The notes beneath the pieces were generated by a model. The model saw only the letters and a list, made by a program, of their open reading frames with translations. It searched no databases and had not been told where the DNA came from. Positions 16,424 through 23,157 of a stretch of DNA of 64,000 bases are shown piece after piece. A program made the translations under genes and the position numbers. Within the stretch, counting starts at the first letter, position 1. Each line of letters starts with the position of its first letter. The stretch comes from Prochlorococcus marinus XMU1412 (GTDB lineage Bacteria > Cyanobacteriota > Cyanobacteriia > PCC-6307 > Cyanobiaceae): NCBI RefSeq assembly GCF_017696315.1, contig NZ_JAAORJ010000004.1:320519-384518 (forward strand), given 5' to 3'.

Positions 16424-16498
16424 TCACGTAAAAATAAAAACTTTAGACAGACTAACGCCTATATCTAATGCTAATAAAGCAATTAGTAACTTACTCAT
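16424..16498 (-). CDS. possible membrane mini-protein, 24 aa
   Basis: A 24-residue hydrophobic peptide (MSKLLIALLALDIGVSLSK). Its ATG overlaps the stop of an upstream 18-codon frame as ATGA, the same coupling seen in the 18974 to 19378 cluster. Very short; low certainty. Confidence 0.3.
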   Translation of the reverse strand: MSKLLIALLALDIGVSLSKVFIFT

Positions 16499-16551
16499 TT
16501 TTTAGAACTCTCAACTATTTTTTTGTAAAGTTCTTCAGAAATAGGTTGCAT
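16495..16551 (-). CDS. possible leader mini-protein, 18 aa
   Basis: An 18-residue polar frame (MQPISEELYKKIVESSKK) whose stop overlaps the start of the next mini-gene. It may be a translated leader for that gene. Too short for certainty. Confidence 0.25.
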   Translation of the reverse strand: MQPISEELYKKIVESSKK

Positions 16552-16831
16552 AACCTTTCAAAAATCTAGTTTCAAATTAGTTATTTTAAAATTAATTTCT
16601 AGTTACTAAATATACGAATATATAAATTTTTAAATAGGTAAAAAATATCTCATTTATAAGTTCTTCTTATAACGCATTAAAAAGTACTGTTTTCAAAAAC
16701 TTCAATAAATATTTAACTTTTTTAAAAAAGAAATTAGAATCCTTATTTCATATAAATAGATCCTCTATAAGTTAGCTTTATTACCTTTTCTTCTTGTTTT
16801 CTACAATATACGAATGACTTTCCATTGAAAT

Positions 16832-16944
16832 ACATGTTTACCATGTTGCAGCTCCTAAACTTGCTCAAGTCCCCGTCCTATGGCTTGAGTCGTACTGCGG
16901 TCTATCAGATGGTAGATCGGACGATTTTGTAGTATTCACTACAA
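16832..16944. ncRNA. candidate structured RNA with four hairpins
   Basis: Four stems follow one another in about 113 bases: ACATG/CATGT (16832 to 16846), CTCAAG/CTTGAG (16864 to 16889), TCTATC/GGTAGA with G-U (16901 to 16916) and TTGTAGT/ACTACAA with a 4-base loop (16927 to 16944). The stretch is more GC-rich than its surroundings and no gene covers it. The strand is not decided. The remainder of 16552 to 16980 is AT-rich and empty. Confidence 0.4.
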
Positions 16945-16980
16945 TCTATTTATAAAGTATTTATACTTAGATGTCAACAA

Positions 16981-17127
16981 TTAATAAAAACTAAACTTCA
17001 ATTTAGAATTAGATTCTGCTCTTAGGAACTCCCTAAAAAGAATATAGAACATATAACTACGAGTAACTCCCATAAAAACTGAAACAAATGCTAGAACTAC
17101 ACAAATAGGACAATGTGGGAATCCCAT
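16981..17127 (-). CDS. small membrane protein with CPIC, 48 aa
   Basis: Starts MGFPHCPICVVLAFVSVFMG: a CX2C at residues 6 to 9 lies at the edge of a membrane span (about residues 9 to 24), followed by a basic tail. The CX2C could be redox-active or bind metal. No family recognised. The plus-strand frame overlapping its start (17113 to 17313) has no support. Confidence 0.65.
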   Translation of the reverse strand: MGFPHCPICVVLAFVSVFMGVTRSYMFYILFREFLRAESNSKLKFSFY

Positions 17128-17481
17128 TATTTATTTTCCAATATAATTTTCAATTCAGCTTCTGCATTGAGAATATCAATTCTATTCTTAAGTAGTTTAA
17201 AAAATTTAATTATATTTTTCAAAATTAAACCTTCTTTAGGCATCAATAATAATATTATTTTAAAAATGAATATATCAATGAGCAAAAATACTGAATCCAT
17301 TGAAAAAACATAATTTTTGTAACCTATTTATACAATAAACAATAAAAACGTATGTTCAGATAATCTTGATCAATTAACCAATAAGGGCTAATTCAGAATC
17401 AACCACAATAATTGGTGATCTAGTTAACTTGCAGTGATATTTTTCTTTTGCTAAAAAAATAAAGCGGGCTAAAGTCCAATA

Positions 17482-17652
17482 CTCCACGAGGATTTAGTCC
17501 CCTGCCTAAAAGCTTAGAGTTCAAATTTTTCTTTTTAATATGCAACTATGCTTTATAAGGCAAATATCTTGATTGCTTAATAAATTTATTTTGTATATTG
17601 CTATTACAAAAATGATTGGTTTACTTAAATTAGTTACTAAATCCTCGTGGAG
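17482..17652. repeat. 17-bp perfect inverted repeat spanning a start codon
   Basis: CTCCACGAGGATTTAGT (17482 to 17498) and ACTAAATCCTCGTGGAG (17636 to 17652) are perfect complements 137 bases apart. The right arm contains the GTG start (17647) of the next gene and its upstream bases. In RNA the left arm would cover the start codon. The left arm also sits in a local stem (GCGGG-CTAAA with TTTAG-TCCCCTGC). The rest of 17128 to 17646 holds no convincing gene. Confidence 0.65.
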
Positions 17653-17766
17653 AAAGCTTTAGTAAATTTCTTTTACTTGTTACTAATAAGATCAGCCGAA
17701 TCTCATTATGGAGAATCATTTGTATCTGTAGAAGTTCCATCTAATTCAATCAAAAGTTTTTCTTGA
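17647..17766 (+). CDS. small SAESxYG protein, 39 aa, paralogue of 22085
   Basis: GTG start inside the right arm of the inverted repeat. The protein opens MEKALVNFFYLLLIRSAES and continues HYGESFVSVEVP. It aligns with the 35-residue product at 22085 (MEK, then KSAESYYGDS and EIP). A short hydrophobic helix precedes a conserved SAES-aromatic-YG motif. Function unknown; translation may be controlled by the inverted repeat. Confidence 0.6.
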   Translation: MEKALVNFFYLLLIRSAESHYGESFVSVEVPSNSIKSFS

Positions 17767-17911
17767 TTTTAGAAAGTTTTTAATACTTAAATTCATAGCT
17801 TTCTGAACATTCAATAACTATTTTGAGTTAAGTTGGTTAATTATCTCTATTGCAAATAAAGATAAGGTTGTTAATCTTGCACTTAAAGAATAAACTTAAT
17901 TTCTTAAACTG

Positions 17912-18121
17912 ATGCAATTTGATCATTTAAATTTCAACGAAGATGATGGCCTCATGTCAATAGAAGATTTAAGAGCTTTACGTCTTCAAAAAAAGAAAAT
18001 TGAAAGTGATAAGAAAGCCAGGAAGTATATCCTGGATATAAATCAAAGATATAGGAAAATGAGTACCCGCAAAAGTAATAGCTTTTTAAGGAATATGAAC
18101 CCTTTTAAAAAGGCCGCATAA
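17912..18121 (+). CDS. hypothetical basic protein, 69 aa
   Basis: A soluble protein with an acidic N-terminus (NFNEDDG) and a very basic remainder (LQKKKIESDKKARKY, RYRKMSTRKS), mostly helical. Such charge could mean nucleic acid or ribosome binding, but this is inference. A strong terminator follows at 18211. Confidence 0.65.
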   Translation: MQFDHLNFNEDDGLMSIEDLRALRLQKKKIESDKKARKYILDINQRYRKMSTRKSNSFLRNMNPFKKAA

Positions 18122-18210
18122 ATTGTTAATCATGATTTTGTTAATTTGTTTAACTTTGCAACTTTCAGAGTAAGATTTTAATGGTGTTTCTTTGGAAGAG
18201 TTTCACCAAG

Positions 18211-18240
18211 AGGGGCCAGTTTTTGGCCCCTTCTTTGCGG
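18211..18240 (+). terminator. GC-rich hairpin terminator
   Basis: AGGGGCCA/TGGCCCCT, a perfect 8-bp stem with a 5-base loop, followed by a T-rich stretch. It ends the 17912 transcript. The gene-free remainder up to 18446 holds the promoter of the following gene and nothing else visible. Confidence 0.75.
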
Positions 18241-18446
18241 AGATATTTTTTAATTGAAACTCGTTATAAAATTAAAGTAATACTTTCCTAGAAGGCGAAA
18301 GTGATGTAAATCTTTTGTTTAACGTTTTTTATTACCACTTAATGAAAACTCTATATCTTAAACTAAATCCTCTTATTAAAAAATAAAAGTTTTAGCTTAT
18401 GGATCATTTCCCATAATTTATTGAATTTTTTCATTTGCGATTTTTA

Positions 18447-18650
18447 ATGGCTTCACCTACAAGTTGGGAATTCTACAAAGAAGTTGAAACTAAAATTCTA
18501 TGGGTCAATATTTGTACCCAAAATTTAGAAGGAGTAGCTATTTCGATCAATAAATGGTGGAAGACAAGATATCCAGGATACAAAATCAGAATAGTTTCTA
18601 AAAAAGAATTTGAGCTAGTAAAAATGCAAGCTGAGAAAAAGGAGAAATAA
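18447..18650 (+). CDS. hypothetical protein, 67 aa
   Basis: The ATG at 18447 is preferred to a TTG at 18435. The protein is soluble and has conserved-looking aromatic positions (TSWEFYKEV, INKWWKTRYPGYKIR) with a basic C-terminus. The WWKTRYPG segment suggests a compact small domain. I do not recognise the family. Confidence 0.65.
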   Translation: MASPTSWEFYKEVETKILWVNICTQNLEGVAISINKWWKTRYPGYKIRIVSKKEFELVKMQAEKKEK

Positions 18651-18726
18651 AATTATTCTTTGGTAAAAATTAATGCTGAATATATAATTTTTGCAGCTAT
18701 TATAGGATCAATAAATTAAAGAACAA

Positions 18727-18882
18727 ATGAACTCGGCATTTGCAAAAGTCTCAAATTTGAAAGTTAACAGGGCTTCTAAAATAGCTATTACTCTCGCATC
18801 ATCAACTTTCTTTTTGTATGCCTTAGGTCAAGCACCAATTTTTAAAAATATTCTTGCAGGTGTCTTCTCTTGCTCTGGCTAA
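18727..18882 (+). CDS. small membrane protein, 51 aa
   Basis: A basic head (NLKVNRASK) precedes one membrane span (about residues 18 to 36) and a Cys/Gly end (GVFSCSG). The head plus span could be an uncleaved signal anchor. It is followed by leader element copy B and the mini-protein cluster. Confidence 0.55.
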   Translation: MNSAFAKVSNLKVNRASKIAITLASSTFFLYALGQAPIFKNILAGVFSCSG

Positions 18883-18929
18883 ATAAAATACTTTTTTTAG
18901 AGAAGCTAAAAAGCTAAAATAGACTATGA

Positions 18930-18972
18930 TTGACAGTCGATCTAAACTTAGAGGGATAAACCCCTCTTTTTT
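18930..18972 (+). repeat. TCTAAACT-hairpin leader element, copy B
   Basis: TTGACA-GTC-GATCTAAACT is followed by AGAGGG (18950 to 18955), a 6-base loop, CCCTCT (18962 to 18967) and a T-run ending 1 base before the ATG at 18974. Copies at 28491 (nearly identical), 23722 and 15992 share the layout. Here an upstream plus-strand gene exists, so termination of that gene is also possible. Confidence 0.6.
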
Positions 18973-18973
18973 A

Positions 18974-19033
18974 ATGTTTAATAGATTTATTGCTGAAAAG
19001 ATAATGACTCTTCTTATTTCTCTTATCAGCTGA
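18974..19033 (+). CDS. mini-protein 1 of a four-gene overlapping cluster, 19 aa
   Basis: MFNRFIAEKIMTLLISLIS, a short amphipathic to hydrophobic peptide starting directly after leader element B. Its stop overlaps the next ATG as ATGA. On its own it would be dismissed; the chain of identical couplings raises its credibility. Confidence 0.4.
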   Translation: MFNRFIAEKIMTLLISLIS

Positions 19034-19149
19034 TGAATATTTCCCCGCACCTATTAATTGATGCTGTGATATTAAGCGCTGCCCTTACGATAACTTTGGT
19101 ATTAAGAGCAAAAGGTAATGCTGCCAGAAAAGAAAAAGAAAATAAATGA
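19033..19149 (+). CDS. mini-protein 2 of the overlapping cluster, 38 aa
   Basis: One membrane span (about residues 7 to 24) followed by a basic/acidic tail (RAKGNAARKEKENK). ATGA overlaps join it to the genes before and after. Single-span membrane peptide, function unknown. Confidence 0.6.
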   Translation: MNISPHLLIDAVILSAALTITLVLRAKGNAARKEKENK

Positions 19150-19286
19150 TTACAAAAGAAGAAGAAAAAGAATTTAAAAAACCTAAATTATATAGATTTT
19201 GGAACTTTCTTATTTATGGAAGTTCCATAGCTATTGGAGTTTTCTTAGTTTATTTATATTCTGCTTATATCTTTATAAATAAATGA
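19146..19286 (+). CDS. mini-protein 3 of the overlapping cluster, 46 aa
   Basis: A charged head (MITKEEEKEFKKPKLYRF) precedes one membrane span (about residues 21 to 43). ATGA overlaps at both ends. The cytoplasmic head probably carries the function; no family recognised. Confidence 0.6.
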   Translation: MITKEEEKEFKKPKLYRFWNFLIYGSSIAIGVFLVYLYSAYIFINK

Positions 19287-19378
19287 CTTACATCTACGGC
19301 ATAGCGATTACTTATGGGGTAGTGAGTCTTTTATTGCTTGGTGGGTTTGCATACTTTACTTTTAAAATGAGACGCTAA
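19283..19378 (+). CDS. mini-protein 4 of the overlapping cluster, 31 aa
   Basis: MTYIYGIAITYGVVSLLLLG and a short tail FAYFTFKMRR: almost entirely one membrane span. It is coupled to the preceding gene by an ATGA overlap. Size and layout resemble small subunits of photosynthetic or respiratory complexes, without sequence match. Confidence 0.55.
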   Translation: MTYIYGIAITYGVVSLLLLGGFAYFTFKMRR

Positions 19379-19499
19379 TTTTCATATCTTCTCCAATAAA
19401 GATTTATTAGATAAATTTTTTGATTTTTGTAGAGAATATCAACAAGAAATTCCACCTCAGAAGATGGCTGAGATTTTAAGAGAATATGTAGATAGATAA
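19377..19499 (+). other. open frame without a usual start codon, about 40 aa
   Basis: The frame encodes a protein-like, amphipathic sequence (KDLLDKFFDFCREYQQEI, PPQKMAEILREYVDR) but has no ATG, GTG or TTG after its upstream stop at 19370. It may be a remnant, use a rare start (ATC or ATT) or be reached by frameshift from the preceding gene. The stretch 19500 to 19651 holds nothing I can name. Confidence 0.3.
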
Positions 19500-19651
19500 G
19501 ATGAATGGTAGCTACTGGAAGACCTGAGAAGGCATTAAGAGAATAAAATTTCTAGCAAAATTTATACAAATTTTTTTAAAGTTGGAATAAATTTTTTGAA
19601 GATAATTTCCTTGCAATTATTCATAATTTGAGGTTTTTTTTGATCCTTAAT

Positions 19652-19743
19652 CCGTACAATTTTGTTCCTCTAACCGCACACATAAAACTTGAAATTTACT
19701 ATTCAAATGAATTAGAACATAGTTGTAGTCAAGGGTAATTCTT
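19652..19743 (+). promoter_or_regulatory. shared leader, copy 1
   Basis: CCGTAC, then TGTTCCTC, AACCGCACACAT and later TCAAAT-AATTAGAACA-AG and GTAGT occur here and again at 29990 to 30092, in the same order and spacing, before small genes of different sequence. This points to a common promoter or 5' untranslated region. Confidence 0.6.
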
Positions 19744-19896
19744 ATGGCACTAAATGACACATTTACTATCCAGGAAATTAATTTGGATAAAAAAGACCTT
19801 TCATTTGATAATAAGCTCAAAAAAATTGAAGCTTATTGGAATACCGAATGTGCAGAACATCCGAGTAACAACCATTGCAAGATTTTTTGTGATTAA
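19744..19896 (+). CDS. small Cys-motif protein, 50 aa
   Basis: A soluble 50-residue protein ending ECAEHPSNNHCKIFCD. The pattern E-C-x3-P-x4-C-x3-C-(D/N) is repeated in the protein at 20100, only 200 bases downstream. The three cysteines could bind metal or form a disulfide. Preceded by the shared leader. Confidence 0.7.
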   Translation: MALNDTFTIQEINLDKKDLSFDNKLKKIEAYWNTECAEHPSNNHCKIFCD

Positions 19897-19982
19897 AAAC
19901 TTTAACTTTTAGGTATTCTTACGCTTGATTTTCACATAATACCCGTACTAAATAATAATCAGATAGAAAGGAGGCCAAGCAA

Positions 19983-20084
19983 ATGACTAATTTAGGTATA
20001 GAAATTTTATTTTGGACAATTTTAATTTCTTATCTGGGATTAAGGTTTTCTCAAACTTGGAATGGATTCAAAAAACAGTATTAA
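19983..20084 (+). CDS. MTNL-type small membrane protein, 33 aa
   Basis: A strong Shine-Dalgarno sequence (AAAGGAGG) precedes the ATG. MTNLGIEILFW starts a single membrane span (about residues 4 to 22) with a short basic tail. It lies between the two Cys-motif genes. The minus-strand product at 22260 has the same opening (MTNLAIELLL), the same strong ribosome site and a Cys-motif neighbour. Confidence 0.65.
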   Translation: MTNLGIEILFWTILISYLGLRFSQTWNGFKKQY

Positions 20085-20099
20085 TTAGGAGAATAGAAA

Positions 20100-20246
20100 A
20101 TGAAACTACAAACTCAGTTCACGGTTCCAAACAAAAAATTAAAAGATCTTGATTATGTTAAAAAAGTAGATTTTTTAGAAGAAATTTTAAATAAAGAATG
20201 TATAGATTATCCAAATCAAGAAGATTGCCTGGTTTGTTGCAATTAA
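20100..20246 (+). CDS. small Cys-motif protein, 48 aa
   Basis: A soluble 48-residue protein ending ECIDYPNQEDCLVCCN, matching the E-C-x3-P-x4-C-x3-C pattern of the 19744 product. It begins 15 bases after the MTNL gene, so the two are probably co-transcribed. Function unknown. Confidence 0.7.
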   Translation: MKLQTQFTVPNKKLKDLDYVKKVDFLEEILNKECIDYPNQEDCLVCCN

Positions 20247-20325
20247 AAATCAAAAAATAGCTGTTTTTTAAAAGTAATTAATTTTTTATTAGTATTTATA
20301 AATTTTCTAAAAGGGAGCTAGCACT

Positions 20326-20844
20326 ATGGAATTAAGATTCTTCCCAATAAATATTTTTAGAGAGACTCCAAAAGTCATATTCTTCGATGCAGGCATAGAT
20401 AGTTCTAATGGTTCTGATGTTGTGATCCATTCTGGGGAAGCTATATCTCCTCCAGATGATTTAAAAGATGAGCAATATTACGTTCACAATCATCAAATTG
20501 ACCACAATTTAGTTATCACTGGAGAAAGGACATTTGTTTTAATAAATCCTTCCTGGGATGAACCTCATCATGTGATTTATTTAAATAGATCTATGGGAGC
20601 ATTAGAAATTCCTATAGGAACTTATCACAGATCTATCTCAGGGAAAGAAGGTAGTATTGTTTTAAACCAACCCAAAAGGGATAAATTTTTTGATCCTTCT
20701 AAAGAATTTACCCCTCAAAAATTAGACAAAATTAATTTAATTAAGGCAAGAAAAAGTCCGCCTGTTTATTGGATTTACGAAAATAACAAAATCAAAAGAG
20801 TCTTTTTTAATCCTTTAGAAAGAAAAGTTAAAACTCTTGTTTGA
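20326..20844 (+). CDS. cupin-like protein, 172 aa
   Basis: A soluble 172-residue protein. Residues about 50 to 115 look like a cupin beta-barrel: HNHQIDHNLVITGERTFVLI, then DEPHHVIYL and IPIGTYHRSISG, with several histidines in metal-binding positions. An AAAGGGAG ribosome site lies upstream. It ends 1 base before the LOG-family gene, forming an operon. Reaction unknown. Confidence 0.65.
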   Translation: MELRFFPINIFRETPKVIFFDAGIDSSNGSDVVIHSGEAISPPDDLKDEQYYVHNHQIDHNLVITGERTFVLINPSWDEPHHVIYLNRSMGALEIPIGTYHRSISGKEGSIVLNQPKRDKFFDPSKEFTPQKLDKINLIKARKSPPVYWIYENNKIKRVFFNPLERKVKTLV

Positions 20845-20845
20845 A

Positions 20846-21700
20846 ATGAAAAAAAATATATCCCCTAGTAATAATTTAAAAAACCTGAATTTAATTATTA
20901 ATTCTGATACTTATAAATTGGCTCACGAAGATATTGATTTACTTAGCCGAAATGAAATGCGTGGAGTCAGAATGCTTCTTGAAATTACTAAACCAGATTT
21001 AATCCTTGAAGAAAATAAAATTCTTTCAACAATAATTATTTTTGGAGGCGCAAGCATTACAGAAGAATCAAATACAAAAAAGAGACTTGAAAATATAGAG
21101 GAGTTGATTAAAAAAAATCCTAAATCGATACTTTTAAAACGAAATTTAAATAGATTAGAAAATTTGCTTCTAATGAGTCATTACTATCAATCCGCAAGAG
21201 AGTTTTCTAAACTTGCTTCAATTAGTAATCAAAATAAAAACTGTAATTCTCACGTGATTGTGACAGGTGGGGGGCCTGGAATTATGGAAGCTGCTAATAG
21301 AGGTGCATTTGAAGCAAATTGTAAATCTATAGGGTTAAATATCAGTCTTCCTAATGAGCAAATCCCTAATTCTTTTATAACACCAGGTCTTTGCTTTAAG
21401 TTTAATTATTTTGCATTAAGAAAGATCCATTTTGTCATGCGATCTGTGGCTGCTGTATTTTTCCCTGGTGGTTTTGGAACTCTAGATGAATTATTTGAAC
21501 TATTGACACTTTGTCAAACAGGAATGAAAACTAAAATCCCAATCATACTTTTTGGTAGAGAGTATTGGGATAAGATAATTAACTTTGAATATTTAGCTGA
21601 TCTTGGATTAATTGAAGATGAACATTTAAATCTTTTCCAATATGCAGACACTGCATCAGAAGCATGGGAAATTATCAATTCAGCAAAAAAGCCAGCCTAG
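20846..21700 (+). CDS. LOG family protein (lysine decarboxylase-like, TIGR00730)
   Basis: The ATG at 20846 follows the cupin stop with 1 base between; a TTG at 20837 would overlap it. The protein of 284 residues has the Rossmann GGGPGIMEAANRGA motif (about residue 146) and PGGFGTLDE (about residue 212) that defines the LOG family. Such proteins split phosphoribosyl from cytokinin-type nucleotides or act as nucleotide hydrolases. An extended N-terminal part (about 100 residues) is typical of the larger bacterial members. Confidence 0.88.
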   Translation: MKKNISPSNNLKNLNLIINSDTYKLAHEDIDLLSRNEMRGVRMLLEITKPDLILEENKILSTIIIFGGASITEESNTKKRLENIEELIKKNPKSILLKRNLNRLENLLLMSHYYQSAREFSKLASISNQNKNCNSHVIVTGGGPGIMEAANRGAFEANCKSIGLNISLPNEQIPNSFITPGLCFKFNYFALRKIHFVMRSVAAVFFPGGFGTLDELFELLTLCQTGMKTKIPIILFGREYWDKIINFEYLADLGLIEDEHLNLFQYADTASEAWEIINSAKKPA

Positions 21701-21743
21701 AAAACTACAAGCTGAATTTCTAACAAATGTAAAAGAAGATTGA

Positions 21744-21860
21744 TTAATAAGAATTTGATAGTTTGTTTTTCATACTTTCAATTTTATTGATTAATTCATC
21801 TAACCATTCTGTATTATTTTGCTCTTGTCTTTTATGGCTCTGACTTTTTTGAGTACTCAT
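21744..21860 (-). CDS. small NTxWLD protein, 38 aa
   Basis: A hydrophilic N-terminus (MSTQKSQSHKRQEQN) precedes NTEWLDELINKIESMKNKL. The core N-T-x-W-L-D-(E/K)-L-I-N-x-(I/L) recurs at 22663 (minus) and 30093 (plus). Probably a short amphipathic helix that binds a partner. Function unknown. Confidence 0.65.
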   Translation of the reverse strand: MSTQKSQSHKRQEQNNTEWLDELINKIESMKNKLSNSY

Positions 21861-22084
21861 AAATTTCTTATATTAAGATTGTCCATTTAATATATCTTTT
21901 AAAATTACAGGAATCAATAAGCAATATTACCAAATCAATTGATAAGACAAGCTTTAGTAGCATTTCATACAAACCTAACCAACACAAATTAACTAAGAAA
22001 ATCTAAATCTCTTCAGTTAAGTATTTTCTACGATGTTTTTATTTGAGATTCTGATTTGAATTAGAATAGAGTATAGATGTTCCT

Positions 22085-22192
22085 ATGGAAAAATCATTTC
22101 TAAATTTTATTTGTTGGATCCTATTAAAGTCAGCTGAAAGTTACTACGGAGATTCATTAAAAACAGAAATACCTTATACACCTTATTTTTAG
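22085..22192 (+). CDS. small SAESxYG protein, 35 aa, paralogue of 17647
   Basis: Opens MEKSFLNFICWILLKSAES and continues YYGDSLKTEIPYTPYF. The hydrophobic helix and SAESYYGDS motif match the product at 17647. No inverted repeat is seen at this start. Function unknown. Confidence 0.6.
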   Translation: MEKSFLNFICWILLKSAESYYGDSLKTEIPYTPYF

Positions 22193-22259
22193 TTTTGGTG
22201 AACCTTAACTTTTAATATTAGATCTCTAGTTTGAGAGTTATTAGTTTGGAATTCATTTA

Positions 22260-22418
22260 TCAAAAAACACAATATGGGTTACTTATAGATTCACTACAAA
22301 ATAATCTCTTACGTTGAATTTCTTTTATTGATTTTGAATAAATATTAGCTGTAAGGATCGCTCCAAAATTAACTAAAACTACAATTAAAAGAAGTAGCTC
22401 AATTGCGAGGTTGGTCAT
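22260..22418 (-). CDS. MTNL-type small membrane protein, 52 aa
   Basis: A strong ribosome site (AAGGAGGG on the minus strand) precedes the ATG. MTNLAIELLL begins one membrane span (about residues 4 to 26), followed by a basic stretch and a tail with two cysteines (FCSESISNPYCVF). It lies 77 bases downstream of the twin CX3C gene on the same strand. Related in opening and context to 19983. Confidence 0.65.
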   Translation of the reverse strand: MTNLAIELLLLIVVLVNFGAILTANIYSKSIKEIQRKRLFCSESISNPYCVF

Positions 22419-22495
22419 AATATTACCCTCCTTAAATTTATATTAAAACCCTATAACGTCAAAATAGGTATTGAATAGAGTTTAAATTCCTATTT

Positions 22496-22660
22496 TTAGC
22501 CATCGAGATTTTTTGGTAATGGTCTAGGTTCACAATTTTCGACGCATTCTTCTAAAGACTTTTCAGAATTACTATTAATTTCGCAACTACGAAGACAATC
22601 ATAAAAGGCATACTTGGGATCTAATTCATTTTTGAATTGTTTATTTCTAAATGTATTCAT
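22496..22660 (-). CDS. small twin CX3C protein, 54 aa
   Basis: Two CX3C motifs (DCLRSCE and ECVENCE, about residues 22 to 26 and 39 to 43) in a charged, helical protein. The gene begins 2 bases after the stop of the NTxWLD gene (22663), a tight operon. The layout matches the 5933 product. A metal-binding or disulfide-held helical hairpin is likely. Confidence 0.7.
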   Translation of the reverse strand: MNTFRNKQFKNELDPKYAFYDCLRSCEINSNSEKSLEECVENCEPRPLPKNLDG

Positions 22661-22662
22661 GA

Positions 22663-22770
22663 TCAAACTCCCTTTGATTTTTTTTCAAGTTGATTAATTA
22701 ATTTATCCAACCAAAGAGTGTTGTTTATCTTTTTTGTGTTTTTAAAGTATTTCGTTTTGAACGTACTCAT
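22663..22770 (-). CDS. small NTxWLD protein, 35 aa
   Basis: A basic head (MSTFKTKYFKNTKKIN) precedes NTLWLDKLINQLEKKSKGV. The core matches the products at 21744 and 30093, and MST is shared with 21744. First gene of a probable operon with the twin CX3C gene and perhaps the MTNL gene. Confidence 0.65.
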   Translation of the reverse strand: MSTFKTKYFKNTKKINNTLWLDKLINQLEKKSKGV

Positions 22771-22959
22771 TAAGTTATACCTCGATCAGTGGATCCAACT
22801 TAGGAGTAATAATTTAAATTTCCTAGAGCAAAAATACTGATTATGAATATAGTGAAATAATTAAAACCGCCTAATTCATGATTGATATTTTAGGTATTAC
22901 AACTCTTGATTCTTTTATATAACTCATACTAAATAACTTCAAAAAAAAGAATGTAAATT

Positions 22960-23130
22960 ATGACTTACAGAAATCTAATTAAAAATAAAATTCAACACGT
23001 ATTTGGTGTTTTGTTTGATTCTTGCTCAATTAAGAGACAACTAACTGATTCTCAAATGGAATGTATGCAATTCGGAATTTGTGATTATGCTCCAAGACAA
23101 GTTGAGGAAGTTCCGTTTTTTCATTATTAA
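22960..23130 (+). CDS. hypothetical small Cys protein, 56 aa
   Basis: A soluble 56-residue protein with three cysteines (DSCSIKRQ, MECMQFGICDY). The cysteine spacing (C-x5-C near the end) differs from the other small Cys proteins here. Converges with 23158. No family recognised. Confidence 0.6.
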   Translation: MTYRNLIKNKIQHVFGVLFDSCSIKRQLTDSQMECMQFGICDYAPRQVEEVPFFHY

Positions 23131-23157
23131 TTTGAATTCATTTAAAACTAAAGGCAA

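Noticed and set aside
16201-16431. A 76-codon plus-strand frame
   Set aside because: It runs across the end of the eroded SnoaL-like gene and the 29-residue membrane gene in a third frame; composition is not protein-like.
17113-17313. A 66-codon plus-strand frame
   Set aside because: It starts antisense to the start of the CPIC gene (16981 to 17127), has no ribosome site and biased low-complexity composition (Ile, Asn, Lys).
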